Source of the DNA: Tardiphaga alba
Lineage (GTDB): Bacteria > Pseudomonadota > Alphaproteobacteria > Rhizobiales > Xanthobacteraceae
DNA length: 64,000 nucleotides
Assembly: GCF_018279705.1 (NCBI RefSeq)
Contig: NZ_CP036498.1
Coordinates: 3,365,001 to 3,429,000, forward strand
Reading direction: 5' to 3'
The notes beneath the pieces are model-generated. The model was given only the letters and a program-made list of their open reading frames with translations, searched no databases and had not been told where the DNA came from. Position numbers and translations under genes: made by a program. Every line of letters begins with the position of its first letter. Position 1 is the first letter of the stretch. This document shows positions 38,162-47,175 of this stretch, piece by piece.

Positions 38162-38980
38162 TCAGTCGCGCTTGCCCTGGACCCAGTGCTCGAGCATCTG
38201 CAGCGCCATGGCGCGGTCGTCTTCGGAGGCTTTGGCGATGGCCTTGGCGTAGCTGTCGCGGATCCAGGTGTCTTCCGGGCCGGCATTGTCGCGGGCGAGC
38301 GTCAGCCACATCAGGCCACGGGCCATCTGGCGCGGCAGCGCTTCGCCATTGAACAGCATCTGGCCGAGCAGCGCCTGGGCCTGGTGCTGGCCCTTCTGTG
38401 CGGCAAGGCCGAGCCAGCGCACGCCGTATTTGGCGTCGCGAGGCATGCCGATGCCCTTCAGATACAGGCGGGCCAGATCATACTGCGCGTCGGCATTGCC
38501 GAAATAGGACGCGGCATAGGAGAACATCTCGCGCGCACGCTCGGTGTCCGCCTTGATCTTCGAATTCGGGATGCCGTCGAGATAATAGCGGCCCAGCGCC
38601 ACGAAGGCGTTGGCGACGATCGCAGCCTGCGGCGCCGAGGGCGAATCCTCGGCATGGGCATTGGCGATGCGGCTGAAATATTCGAAGGCGCGCAGATCGT
38701 CCTGAGCGACGCCATTGCCGTCCGCATACATGCGACCGAGCTTCCACTGGGCGATCGGATGGCCGCCCTCGGCGGCATATTGCAGAGCGGTGAAGGACGG
38801 ATCGGCCTTCGCGGCCGGCTTCTTGGCGATCGCAGCGGGCGAACCAGGCACAACCGGCACCAGAGCCGGCGCAGCGTCGCTGCCACCTACGGGGGAGCCG
38901 TCAAACGCAAAAGCGGGCCCGACCAGAACGGCAGCGCTCCACGCCAACGCGACAGCAACGATACGTTCAATGATCCGCAT
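38162..38980 (-). CDS. exoR: ExoR-like Sel1-repeat periplasmic regulator
   Basis: A 272-residue exported protein. A signal peptide (cleavage near FAFDG) precedes about five Sel1-type repeats, for example ALQYAAEGGHPIAQWKLGRM, FGNADAQYDLARLYLKGIG and GQHQAQALLGQMLF. Length, signal peptide and repeats such as SKIKADTERAREMFSYAASY fit ExoR. In Sinorhizobium, ExoR is the periplasmic inhibitor of the ExoS-ChvI two-component system that controls exopolysaccharide and motility. ChvI/ExoS are not in this window. The identification is by recalled sequence pattern and fits moderately well. It faces the proton-channel operon tail to tail. Confidence 0.7.
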   Translation of the reverse strand: MRIIERIVAVALAWSAAVLVGPAFAFDGSPVGGSDAAPALVPVVPGSPAAIAKKPAAKADPSFTALQYAAEGGHPIAQWKLGRMYADGNGVAQDDLRAFEYFSRIANAHAEDSPSAPQAAIVANAFVALGRYYLDGIPNSKIKADTERAREMFSYAASYFGNADAQYDLARLYLKGIGMPRDAKYGVRWLGLAAQKGQHQAQALLGQMLFNGEALPRQMARGLMWLTLARDNAGPEDTWIRDSYAKAIAKASEDDRAMALQMLEHWVQGKRD

Positions 38981-39886
38981 AACACTGTTTCTCGACGACG
39001 CCGGCCGGAAGGCACAGAGCGTCAGCAATGGCAATTCGATTTGTCTTGGCGAAAGTCCGGTTGGCGAAAATCCGGTGCGTCCCTGACCCATGGTTGGTCG
39101 CGCAACCTGCCCTTTCGGACGTGCGCCCAGCCCCACCGCCAGCAGTCAACTTTCCGTTAGAAATTCCCGCGCCAACCGGCACCGCCCAATCCGGACTCTT
39201 GGCCTGATTCCCTGTCGATCCGACGACATCGGCGCATGCAGCGGCCCTTGCGTCGGCAGAACGAAAAACGTCCTGGTGGGAATGTGACTTCACGGCCGTC
39301 GAACTCTCCGCGATCATCCTGCCCGCCAAGCCTGACACTTGCGGGAGGTGGTGATCGAGCGTTGTCATTGTCAGCAACGGGATGCTGCCAATTTCGGCGA
39401 TGTCTTTGACCACATCACGGCTGACTGAGTGCAAACCGGAGACAAACGGAGTCTTTTTGAAGATTTCGACAAGTTCGGACACCGGTTCGTGTCCGATCGC
39501 GAAGGAATGCGTCACCGACGACATCGACGCCCACGGCAAATGCCGGCTGGTCGCCCCGGGGCGACTCGGCATGTGCGGCGTGATGATCGTCTCGGCGTCC
39601 ATCGTGAACCTGGTTTCTCAGGCCGCTTCAGGAATCCGGGAAGTCCCTCTGACATCCCGCCGATCGTCTGAAGCGCTTCAGCCTTACTGGCTGACGAGAA
39701 ATGATTTCACGAAGGCGTGTGGCCAAATAGCGGCGGTTGCAAGAGCTGCCGCTTGACAGGGTTAAATGTTGGGGAACTGTTGCGCCGGCGACACAGGCGT
39801 TGCACCGGGGCAACCATGGCGCCGACCGTCATCCGGGACGCGAACGCCGGTTGGCAGTCGCGACCCCCGGGTGTGACCGCGGTGGC
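38981..39886. other. Long intergenic region upstream of exoR and downstream of lpdA
   Basis: About 900 bases separate exoR from lpdA, both leftward. A minus-strand frame 38967-39602 has coding-like codon use for roughly its first 100 codons (VTHSFAIGHEPVSELVEIF, then SRDVVKDIAEIG), then degenerates. It has no recognised family and no strong ribosome binding site, so I leave it out as a gene. The rest shows no RNA gene, and only a TTGACA (39755-39760) without a good -10. It likely carries the exoR promoter. Confidence 0.4.
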
Positions 39887-41305
39887 TCAGGTGTTCAGCA
39901 CCCGGCCATAGGCGTCCAGCACCGCTTCCTTCATCGTCTCCGAGATCGTCGGATGCGGGAAGATGGTGTGGAACAGCTCTTCTTCGGTCGTCTCCAGGTT
40001 CATGGAGACGACAAAACCCTGGATCATCTCGACGACTTCGGCGCCGACCATGTGGGCACCGAGCAGCTGGCCCGTCTTCTTGTCGAAGATCACCTTCACC
40101 ATGCCCTGGTCCTCGCCCTGGGCGATGGCCTTGCCATTGGCGACGAAGGGGAATCGGCCGACGCGAATATCCTTGCCGGCTTCCTTGGCCTTGGCTTCAG
40201 TGAGACCGACCGAGGCGATCTGCGGGTGGCAATAGGTGCAGCCCGGGATCAGCGTCTTGTCCATCGCATGCGGGTTCATGCCCTTGATGGCCTCGACGCA
40301 GATCACGCCTTCATGCTCGGCCTTGTGGGCGAGCATCGGCGGACCGGCGACGTCGCCGATGGCATAGATGCCGGGCACATTGGTCTTGCCGTGTTTGTCG
40401 ATGACGATGCAGCCGCGCTCGGTCTTCACGCCGAGCTTCTCCAGGCCGATGCCCTCGATATTGCCGATGACGCCGACCGCCGAGATCACGCGGTCGAATT
40501 CCTGCGTCACCGGCTTCTTGCCGTCATCGATGGTGGCGACGACGCTGTCGGCCTTCTTGTCGAGCTTCGTCACCTTGGTATTGGCGAGCACCTTGATGCC
40601 CTGCTTCTCGAACTGTTTTCGCGCAAAGGCGGCGATCTCGGCGTCTTCCACCGGCAGGATCTGCGGCAGCACTTCCACCACGGTCACCTCGGCGCCGAAA
40701 GAACGATAGAACGACGCGAATTCGATGCCGATGGCGCCGGAGCCGACCACCAGCAGCGACTTCGGCATCTTGTCCGGATTCATCGCCTCGAAATAGGTCC
40801 AGACCAGCTTCTTGTCGGGCTCAAGCCCAGGCAGCGCGCGCGGGCGCGCGCCGGTGGCGACGATGATGTGCTTGGCGGTGTAGCTGCCCTCGCCCAGCGC
40901 GCCCTTCGGCGCCTCGACCTGCGACTTCTTGACGGAGAACTTGCCGGGCGCGTCCAGCGTGGCCTCGCCCCAGATCACGGTGATCTTGTTCTTCTTCATC
41001 AGGAATTCAACGCCGCCATTGAGGCGCTTCACGACGCCGCGCGAGCGCGCGATCACGGCCTTGATGTCGAAGGAGACGTTGTCGGCGGAGAGGCCATAAT
41101 CCTTGGCATGCTGGAAGGCATGATACATTTCCGCCGAGCGCAGCAGCGCCTTGGTGGGGATGCAGCCCCAATTGTTGCAGATGCCACCGAAATAGGCCTT
41201 CTCGACGATCGCCGTCTTGAAGCCGAGCTGCGCGGCACGAATGGCCGTCACATAGCCGCCGGGACCGGAGCCGATGACGACGACGTCGAAGGAATTGTCG
41301 GACAT
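39887..41305 (-). CDS. lpdA: Dihydrolipoyl dehydrogenase (E3)
   Basis: The FAD flavoenzyme that reoxidises dihydrolipoyl groups of the pyruvate dehydrogenase complex with NAD. The 472-residue protein has the N-terminal VVVIGSGPGGYVTAIRAAQL, the redox disulfide motif in GGICNNWGCIPTKALL (a variant of the usual GGTCLNVGCIPSK but with both Cys), the second nucleotide motif VVGSGAIGIEFASFY, and the C-terminal H-x5-E region HAHPTxSE-type (HTIFPHPTISE). It is the last gene of the pdh cluster, 188 bases after pdhC. Confidence 0.96.
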   Translation of the reverse strand: MSDNSFDVVVIGSGPGGYVTAIRAAQLGFKTAIVEKAYFGGICNNWGCIPTKALLRSAEMYHAFQHAKDYGLSADNVSFDIKAVIARSRGVVKRLNGGVEFLMKKNKITVIWGEATLDAPGKFSVKKSQVEAPKGALGEGSYTAKHIIVATGARPRALPGLEPDKKLVWTYFEAMNPDKMPKSLLVVGSGAIGIEFASFYRSFGAEVTVVEVLPQILPVEDAEIAAFARKQFEKQGIKVLANTKVTKLDKKADSVVATIDDGKKPVTQEFDRVISAVGVIGNIEGIGLEKLGVKTERGCIVIDKHGKTNVPGIYAIGDVAGPPMLAHKAEHEGVICVEAIKGMNPHAMDKTLIPGCTYCHPQIASVGLTEAKAKEAGKDIRVGRFPFVANGKAIAQGEDQGMVKVIFDKKTGQLLGAHMVGAEVVEMIQGFVVSMNLETTEEELFHTIFPHPTISETMKEAVLDAYGRVLNT

Positions 41306-41330
41306 GGGTTACTCGCTTGCGTTTGCTTGT

Positions 41331-41490
41331 CCCTCTCCCTTCGGGAGAGGGTGCCTGAGCGAAGCGAAGGCGGGAGAGGGTCTGCTGCGCGTCGCGGCAA
41401 AAGCCCCCTCTCCCGTCTCAATCTCGCTTCGCTCGATTGAGCCACCCTCTCCCCCAACGAAGCTGCGCTTCGTCGGTAGCGAGGGGAAGT
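41331..41490. repeat. CCCTCTCCC-type intergenic palindromic repeat
   Basis: Starts with a perfect 9-bp hairpin CCCTCTCCC-TTC-GGGAGAGGG (41331-41351), followed by a second GGGAGAGGG (41382-41390) and then CCCCTCTCCCGTCTCAATC ... GATTGAGCCACCCTCTCCC. It lies between pdhC and lpdA inside the pdh transcription unit, where it may modulate downstream expression or stability. Same type as the region at 26935. Confidence 0.65.
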
Positions 41491-41493
41491 GAA

Positions 41494-42855
41494 CTACACC
41501 ACCATCATCACCGGATTTTCGATCAGCTTCTTGAACGCCGTGATCAGCTCTGCGCCGAGTGCGCCGTCGATGGCGCGGTGGTCGCAGGAGAGCGTCACGC
41601 TCATCATGGTCGCGGCGACGATCTGGCCGTTGCGGACCACCGCCCGCTCCTCGCCGGTGCCGACCGCCAGGATCGAGGACTGCGGCGGGTTGATCACCGC
41701 GGTGAAGTCCTTGATGCCGAACATGCCGAGATTGGACACGGACGACGCGCCGCCCTGATATTCATGCGGCTTCAGCTTCTTGGCCTTGGCGCGTGCGGCG
41801 AGTTCCTTCATCTCGTTGGAGATCGCGGAGATCGACTTGATTTCGGCCTGGCGGATGATCGGCGTGATCAGGCCGAATGGCAGCGCCACGGCGACGCCGA
41901 TGTCGGAATGCTTGTGGCGCAGCATGGCAGCTTCCGTCCACGACACATTGGCTTCCGGAATCTTCTGCAGCGCCACCGCCATCGCCTTGATGACGAAGTC
42001 GTTGACCGAGAGCTTGTAGTTCGGCTTGCCGTCCTTGTCCTTGCCGGCCGCGGCATTGATCTCTTCGCGCGCGGCGGAGAGCTTGCCGAGATCGCAGTCA
42101 ACCGTGAGATAGAAGGTCGGCATCGAATTGGTGGCAGCGGTGAGACGCTGCGCGATGGTGCGGCGCATGGAGTCATGCGGCACGCTCTCGTAGGAGCCCT
42201 CTTCGTACAGGCCGAGGATTGCTGAATCGGACATCGCGGGCACACCGGCCGAGCCGGCGGGAGCAGCAGCACCAGCGGCGGGCGCTTTCAGCGCGCCACC
42301 CGACTTCGCCTTCTCGATATCGGCCGCAACGACACGGCCGCGCGGGCCGGTGCCGTTGACGCGGCTGACATCGATGCCGGCTTCCTTGGCGAGGCGACGC
42401 GCCAGCGGCGACGAGAACACGCGCGCGCCGGTGTTCGCAACGGCCTGAGCGGGCGCAGGCGCAGCAGCCGGCTTCGGCGCGTCTTGCTTCGCTTCTGACT
42501 TGGGCTCCGGCTTGGCTTCTGATTTTGCTTCTGCATTCGGCTCGGGCTTCGCCTCGGCCTTGGCTTCCGACTTCGCAGCACCACCGCCGCTGGCCGCAGC
42601 CTTCACATCCTCGCCGTCAGCAGCAAGGATCGCGATAATGTCGTTGACCGGCACGTCGGCGGTGCCTTCCGGCACCAGGATCTTCGCGATCGTGCCTTCA
42701 TCGACGGCTTCGACTTCCATCGTTGCCTTGTCGGTCTCGATCTCCGCGATCACGTCGCCGGACTTGACGGTGTCGCCTTCTTTCTTGAGCCACTTGGCAA
42801 GGTTGCCCTTCTCCATCGTGGGCGACAGCGCAGGCATCAGAATGTTAATCGGCAT
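41494..42855 (-). CDS. pdhC: Pyruvate dehydrogenase E2 (dihydrolipoyllysine acetyltransferase)
   Basis: E2 carries acetyl groups from E1 to CoA. The 453-residue protein has one N-terminal lipoyl domain (lysine K43 in [13 protein letters not shown]), a long Ala/Lys/Glu/Pro linker, the E3/E1-binding domain ([20 protein letters not shown]), a second linker and the catalytic acetyltransferase domain. Active-site His426 and Asp430 lie in [13 protein letters not shown]. It starts two bases after DUF5076 ends, with the start at ATG 42855 ([15 protein letters not shown]). Confidence 0.96.
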   Translation of the reverse strand: MPINILMPALSPTMEKGNLAKWLKKEGDTVKSGDVIAEIETDKATMEVEAVDEGTIAKILVPEGTADVPVNDIIAILAADGEDVKAAASGGGAAKSEAKAEAKPEPNAEAKSEAKPEPKSEAKQDAPKPAAAPAPAQAVANTGARVFSSPLARRLAKEAGIDVSRVNGTGPRGRVVAADIEKAKSGGALKAPAAGAAAPAGSAGVPAMSDSAILGLYEEGSYESVPHDSMRRTIAQRLTAATNSMPTFYLTVDCDLGKLSAAREEINAAAGKDKDGKPNYKLSVNDFVIKAMAVALQKIPEANVSWTEAAMLRHKHSDIGVAVALPFGLITPIIRQAEIKSISAISNEMKELAARAKAKKLKPHEYQGGASSVSNLGMFGIKDFTAVINPPQSSILAVGTGEERAVVRNGQIVAATMMSVTLSCDHRAIDGALGAELITAFKKLIENPVMMVV

Positions 42856-42857
42856 TG

Positions 42858-43163
42858 TCAGTGACCTTGTTGCGACCGCGGCGTGGTGGCGCCCATATCG
42901 GTCGGACGAGCAATCTCGGCTTCGAACATATCGACGATGCGCTGCAGCGCCTCGTCCTCGGTGAATTCGCTCTCGCGCCCATAGGCGCGCGCAGCGTGGC
43001 GCGCGATATCGACCAGCAGCATGCCCCACATTTCCGGGTCCTCGAAGGCGCGCATGAACGCGATCGACAGGCCGCCATCGACAACGAAAGCACGCAACAC
43101 TTCGGTTGCGTCCTCGCGTCCCACGACATCCGGCGGCAGCGACTGTTCCTTCGGTCCGGCCAT
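42858..43163 (-). CDS. DUF5076 domain protein in the pdh operon
   Basis: A 101-residue soluble protein made of one DUF5076 domain: [20 protein letters not shown], then [20 protein letters not shown] and [15 protein letters not shown]. No catalytic motif is evident. It is embedded between pdhB (17 bases) and pdhC (2 bases), so it is co-expressed with the complex. A structural or regulatory role in the pyruvate dehydrogenase complex is a context inference only. Confidence 0.85.
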   Translation of the reverse strand: MAGPKEQSLPPDVVGREDATEVLRAFVVDGGLSIAFMRAFEDPEMWGMLLVDIARHAARAYGRESEFTEDEALQRIVDMFEAEIARPTDMGATTPRSQQGH

Positions 43164-43180
43164 GTCAGCGCTCTCCCGCG

Positions 43181-44584
43181 TTAGCGATAGCAGACGGCCT
43201 TGGCGGCAGCGACGACCTCGGCCACCGAGGGCAGCGCGAGCTTTTCGAGATTGGCGGCGTAAGGCATCGGCACGTCCTTGCCCGACACGCGGCCAACCGG
43301 TGCATCGAGATAGTCGAACGCATTTTCCATGATGCGCGCCGCGATTTCGGCGCCCACGCCGTTCTGCTGCCAGCCCTCTTCCACGCAGACTGCGCGCGAG
43401 GTCTTCTTCACCGATTCAATGATGGTCTCGGTGTCGAGCGGACGCAGCGTGCGCAGGTCGATGACCTCCGCTTCGATGCCTTCCTTGGCAAGCTCTTCGG
43501 CGGCCTTCAGCGTGTAGGTCATGCCATGCGACCACGAGATCAGCGTGACGTCCTTGCCGGCGCGCACGATCTTCGCCTTGCCGATCGGCAGCACGTAATC
43601 GTCGAGCTTCGGCACTTCACCGGTCTGGCCGTAGAGCATTTCATGCTCGAGGAAGATCACTGGATTGGGATCGCGGATCGCGGCCTTGAGCAGGCCCTTG
43701 TAGTCGGCGGCGTTCGACGGCGCGATCACCTTGAGGCCGGGGATCTGCGAGTACCAGGCCGAGTAATCCTGGCTGTGCTGGGCGGCGACACGGGCAGCGG
43801 CGCCGTTGGGGCCGCGGAACACCATCTGGCAGGTCATCTGGCCGCCGGACATGTAGAGCGTCTTGGCGGCGGAGTTGATGATCTGGTCGATCGCCTGCAT
43901 GGCGAAGTTGAAGGTCATGAATTCGACGATCGGCTTCAGACCGGCCATGGCTGCACCGACGCCGACGCCGGCAAAGCCATGCTCGGTGATCGGCGTGTCG
44001 ATGACGCGGCGGGCGCCGAATTCCTGCAGCAGGCCCTGGGTGACCTTGTAGGCGCCCTGATATTCGGCGACTTCCTCACCCATCACGAACACGTCGCCAT
44101 CGCGGCGCATTTCTTCCGCCATGGCATCGCGCAGCGCTTCACGGATGGTCATGGTGACCATCTCGGTGCCTTCCGGAATATCCGGATCGGGCAGCAGCGC
44201 AGTCTGCGGCGCTTCCGGAGCAGCTTCGGCCTTCGGCGCTTCAGCCTTGGTCTCGGACTTCTCTTCCAACTTGGCTTCAGCGGCCGGAGCGGCTTCCTGC
44301 TTGGCAGGGGCCGGCGCCTTATCGGCAGCCGACGCATCTTCACCTTCGGCGAGGATCATCGCGATCGGCGTGTTCACCGCGACGTCATTGGTGCCTTCCG
44401 GCACAAGGATCTTGCCGAGCGTCCCTTCGTCGGTCGCTTCGACTTCCATCGTGGCCTTGTCGGTCTCGATCTCGGCGATCACGTCGCCGGACTTGATGGT
44501 GTCGCCTTCCTTCTTCAGCCACTTCGAAAGGTTGCCCTTTTCCATGGTGGGGGACAGCGCGGGCATCAGCACTTGAATTGCCAT
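43181..44584 (-). CDS. pdhB: Pyruvate dehydrogenase E1 beta with fused N-terminal lipoyl domain
   Basis: E1 beta pairs with E1 alpha to decarboxylate pyruvate using thiamine diphosphate. Residues 1-80 form a lipoyl domain almost identical to that of E2 (K43 in [13 protein letters not shown]), followed by an Ala/Glu/Lys linker (about 80-135). The E1 beta body follows ([40 protein letters not shown]) with a transketolase C-terminal domain. At 467 residues it is about 130 longer than lipoyl-free E1 beta, a feature of Rhizobiales PDH. Lies between pdhA (33-base gap) and DUF5076. Confidence 0.95.
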   Translation of the reverse strand: MAIQVLMPALSPTMEKGNLSKWLKKEGDTIKSGDVIAEIETDKATMEVEATDEGTLGKILVPEGTNDVAVNTPIAMILAEGEDASAADKAPAPAKQEAAPAAEAKLEEKSETKAEAPKAEAAPEAPQTALLPDPDIPEGTEMVTMTIREALRDAMAEEMRRDGDVFVMGEEVAEYQGAYKVTQGLLQEFGARRVIDTPITEHGFAGVGVGAAMAGLKPIVEFMTFNFAMQAIDQIINSAAKTLYMSGGQMTCQMVFRGPNGAAARVAAQHSQDYSAWYSQIPGLKVIAPSNAADYKGLLKAAIRDPNPVIFLEHEMLYGQTGEVPKLDDYVLPIGKAKIVRAGKDVTLISWSHGMTYTLKAAEELAKEGIEAEVIDLRTLRPLDTETIIESVKKTSRAVCVEEGWQQNGVGAEIAARIMENAFDYLDAPVGRVSGKDVPMPYAANLEKLALPSVAEVVAAAKAVCYR

Positions 44585-44617
44585 AGTAACTCCGGATCGC
44601 TCTAGCTTGCGCGCTTC

Positions 44618-45658
44618 TTAGCGGTAGATGTCGGTATAGAGCTCGGACGCATCCGGCTCGGGATCGTTCTGTGCGAAGTCGGCCGACGCATTGACGATCT
44701 CGCGCACTTCCGCGTCGATCGCCTTCAGGTCCTGCTCGCTCACCTTTGCTTCCAGCAGTCGGCTACGTACCTGCTCGATCGGATCCTGGTCGTGACGGAT
44801 CTTCTCGACTTCCTCGCGGGTGCGATACTTCGCAGGGTCCGACATCGAGTGGCCGCGATAGCGATAGGTCTGCATTTCGAGAATGTACGGGCCCTTGCCG
44901 GCGCGGCACCAGGCGACGGCCTTGTCAGCAGCAGCCTTCACAGCGCGGACATCCATGCCGTCCACCTGCTCGCCCGGAATGTTGAACGACACGCCGCGCT
45001 TGGAGAAATCGGTCTGCGCCGACGAGCGCACCACCGAGGTACCCATGGCGTAGCGGTTGTTCTCGATGACGTAGATCACCGGCAGCTTCCAGAGCTCCGC
45101 CATGTTGAAGCTCTCATAGACCTGGCCCTGGTTCGACGCGCCGTCGCCGAAGTAAGCGACCGAGACATTGTCGTTCTCGCGATAGCGATTGGCGAATGCG
45201 AGACCGGTGCCGAGCGAGACCTGCGCACCGACGATGCCGTGGCCGCCGTAGAAATGCTTCTCGCGGCTGAACATGTGCATCGAGCCGCCCTTGCCCTTGG
45301 AGTAGCCGCCGCGGCGCCCCGTGAGCTCGGCCATCACGCCATTGGCGTCCATGCCGCAAGCGAGCATGTGACCATGATCGCGGTAACCGGTGATGACCTG
45401 ATCGCCATCCTTGAGCGCCATCTGCATGCCGACGACGACGGCTTCCTGACCGATATAGAGATGGCAGAAACCGCCGATCGCGCCCATGCCATAGAGCTGG
45501 CCGGCCTTCTCTTCAAAGCGCCTGATCAGCAGCATGTCGCGCAGCGCGCGCATCTCCTGATCACGGTTGAAAGCGGGCGGCGATGACTTTGCCTGAGAAG
45601 TTTTGGCGTCATTGCTCGATGCCTGCTCCGCGGGAGCGCTTTTCTTCGGTGCGGCCAT
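44618..45658 (-). CDS. pdhA: Pyruvate dehydrogenase E1 alpha
   Basis: The thiamine-diphosphate-binding subunit of the pyruvate decarboxylase E1. The 346-residue protein has an Ala/Lys/Ser-rich N-terminal tail of about 30 residues, the early RRFEEKAGQLYGMGAIGG motif, and the cofactor motif GDGASNQGQVYESFNMAELW followed by IENN. HSMSDP marks the mobile loop. It heads the leftward pdhA-pdhB-DUF5076-pdhC-lpdA unit; the 280-base gap to ftsB upstream should hold its promoter. Confidence 0.96.
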   Translation of the reverse strand: MAAPKKSAPAEQASSNDAKTSQAKSSPPAFNRDQEMRALRDMLLIRRFEEKAGQLYGMGAIGGFCHLYIGQEAVVVGMQMALKDGDQVITGYRDHGHMLACGMDANGVMAELTGRRGGYSKGKGGSMHMFSREKHFYGGHGIVGAQVSLGTGLAFANRYRENDNVSVAYFGDGASNQGQVYESFNMAELWKLPVIYVIENNRYAMGTSVVRSSAQTDFSKRGVSFNIPGEQVDGMDVRAVKAAADKAVAWCRAGKGPYILEMQTYRYRGHSMSDPAKYRTREEVEKIRHDQDPIEQVRSRLLEAKVSEQDLKAIDAEVREIVNASADFAQNDPEPDASELYTDIYR

Positions 45659-45755
45659 GAAAATTCCGGATGCGAGTGAGGAAGTTAGTTCTTCCTACTC
45701 CAACTGCTTGCGCGGTGAAAGGGATTGCGTCGCGCGGAATGCCACACTGTTATTT

Positions 45756-45801
45756 CGCACTGCAGCGAGAGCGTGAAACTTTTGATCGGGATCGCAGTGC
45801 G
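45756..45801 (-). promoter_or_regulatory. Inverted repeat upstream of pdhA
   Basis: CGCACTGC (45756-45763) and GCAGTGCG (45794-45801) are exact 8-base inverted arms 30 bases apart, about 100 bases before the pdhA start. They might form an operator for a dimeric regulator or a stem-loop. The 280-base spacer 45659-45938 otherwise shows nothing clear. Confidence 0.25.
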
Positions 45802-45938
45802 TTTTGTAATTTGAGGAATAGAAATGAGCGTTGTCGTCATTTCATCGCAACATAGGGTGACGAAGCGCTAACCATCGGATTCACGCAAAGCAGAATTGCT
45901 CTACGCGCGCGCGACTCATGCGGCGACGATTGTGAATC

Positions 45939-46256
45939 CTAGTTCGGCTTGAGGACGCGCACGACATCGCGCGAATGCGCGTAGTCGAGTTGCCAGCGCA
46001 CACGCTCGTCGAGCATGTCGGGATCGAGGCTGTTGGAGCGCAGCAGCGCAACGCGCTGTTCGGCCTTGTTGCGCTCCTTCCGAAGCTGCACCAGTTCGGA
46101 GGTCAGCGCGGTGATCTCCTGATCGAGTTCCTGCCGCGCATTGAGGCCATACTTGCCGGTATAGGCATTCATGCCGAAATAGCTGACCAAAAGCGCGGCC
46201 ACGGCATAGAGCACGAGGCCGGTCAGGACCGATTTCAGGCGGGTATGTTTGACCAT
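45939..46256 (-). CDS. ftsB: Septum formation initiator FtsB/DivIC family
   Basis: A 105-residue bitopic division protein: TM helix (about 9-29) followed by a coiled coil (about 42-75, LDQEITALTSELVQLRKER). FtsB links FtsL and FtsQ in the divisome and recruits FtsW/FtsI. Its location just before pdhA is conserved in this order. Named from topology, length and context. Confidence 0.88.
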   Translation of the reverse strand: MVKHTRLKSVLTGLVLYAVAALLVSYFGMNAYTGKYGLNARQELDQEITALTSELVQLRKERNKAEQRVALLRSNSLDPDMLDERVRWQLDYAHSRDVVRVLKPN

Positions 46257-46269
46257 GCCTGAAAATGCG

Positions 46270-46305
46270 ACGGCCCGGTTAAGGTCAACCTAACAACCGG
46301 GCCGT
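46270..46305 (-). terminator. Terminator-like hairpin after FMN reductase
   Basis: ACGGCCCGGTT (46270-46280) and AACCGGGCCGT (46295-46305) form a perfect 11-bp stem with a 14-base loop just downstream of the reductase stop codon. On the minus strand it is followed by CGCATTTTC, a weak U-run. It separates the reductase from ftsB. Confidence 0.6.
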
Positions 46306-46323
46306 GCGTGTCGTTGAACGGTC

Positions 46324-46878
46324 TTATTTCTTGTGAAGCGCGACCCAGGCCGCGAAGGCATCGATATAGGCCTGCAGCACCGGCCGGATTGACTCCTTGA
46401 CGATCTCGCCATGGTCGTCGAACGCGTCCGCGATGGCGTTCAGATAGATCTCGGGCTGCCCCATGATCGGACCGGTGATGCCCGGCAGCACCTGGCGCAG
46501 ATTCAGGGCCGCAGACACGCCGCCGCCGGGTCCTGGTGCGTTGCCGACGATGCCGGTCGGCTTGCCCAGGAACGAGCTCTTGCCGAACGGGCGGGAGCCG
46601 ATGTCGATGGCATTCTTCAGCACGCCGGACGTGCCGCGGTTATATTCCGGCGTCACGAAGATCACGGCGTCCGACGCCTGCACCGTCTCGCGGAACCTGA
46701 GCCAGTCGGCCGGCGGATTGGCTTCCAGGTCCTGGTTGAAGAAGGACAGGTCGTGCAACGTCACGATGTTGAGCTTGAGCGAGGCCGGTGCCAGCTTGGC
46801 GAAGGCCTTGGCGACCTTGAGCGAAAACGACTGCTGGCGAAGGCTGCCGACGATGACGGCGACGCTGTGGGTGGTCAT
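46324..46878 (-). CDS. NADPH-dependent FMN reductase family protein
   Basis: A 184-residue flavodoxin-like oxidoreductase. The FMN phosphate loop is GSLRQQSFSLKVAKA near the N-terminus and the isoalloxazine-binding loop is TPEYNRGTSGVLKNAIDI, the classic family signature. It reduces quinones, azo compounds or metals with NAD(P)H; the natural substrate is unknown. ATG 46878 is preceded by AGAGGA. It diverges from the caspase-like gene; the shared 297-base spacer (46879-47175) must carry both promoters. Confidence 0.88.
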   Translation of the reverse strand: MTTHSVAVIVGSLRQQSFSLKVAKAFAKLAPASLKLNIVTLHDLSFFNQDLEANPPADWLRFRETVQASDAVIFVTPEYNRGTSGVLKNAIDIGSRPFGKSSFLGKPTGIVGNAPGPGGGVSAALNLRQVLPGITGPIMGQPEIYLNAIADAFDDHGEIVKESIRPVLQAYIDAFAAWVALHKK

Positions 46879-47175
46879 GACATGTCCTCTGGGAAACGCG
46901 CGCATCGGCGCAACACGAACATGCGTTACTTGTCGCATCCGGTGGAACCATGCAAGTGCATGGATAGCATCATCCGAACGGTGGACGCCTGCACGCGCTC
47001 GGTTTGCAAACACATCTGCGTGACAATGGTGAAAGGATACGGGAGCTGTCACGCGGTGGTTGCCGGTCATCGAACCGGTATTGCCGAGCGCGCGACCAAC
47101 CACACAGGCCGGCGGAGATAGGCGACCTCCTGCCGGGATGATACGATCCAACCATCGCAACTCGCGGGACGTTCG

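Noticed and set aside
39755..39760. TTGACA box as a promoter
   Set aside because: No plausible -10 at 16-18 bases and no rightward gene downstream.
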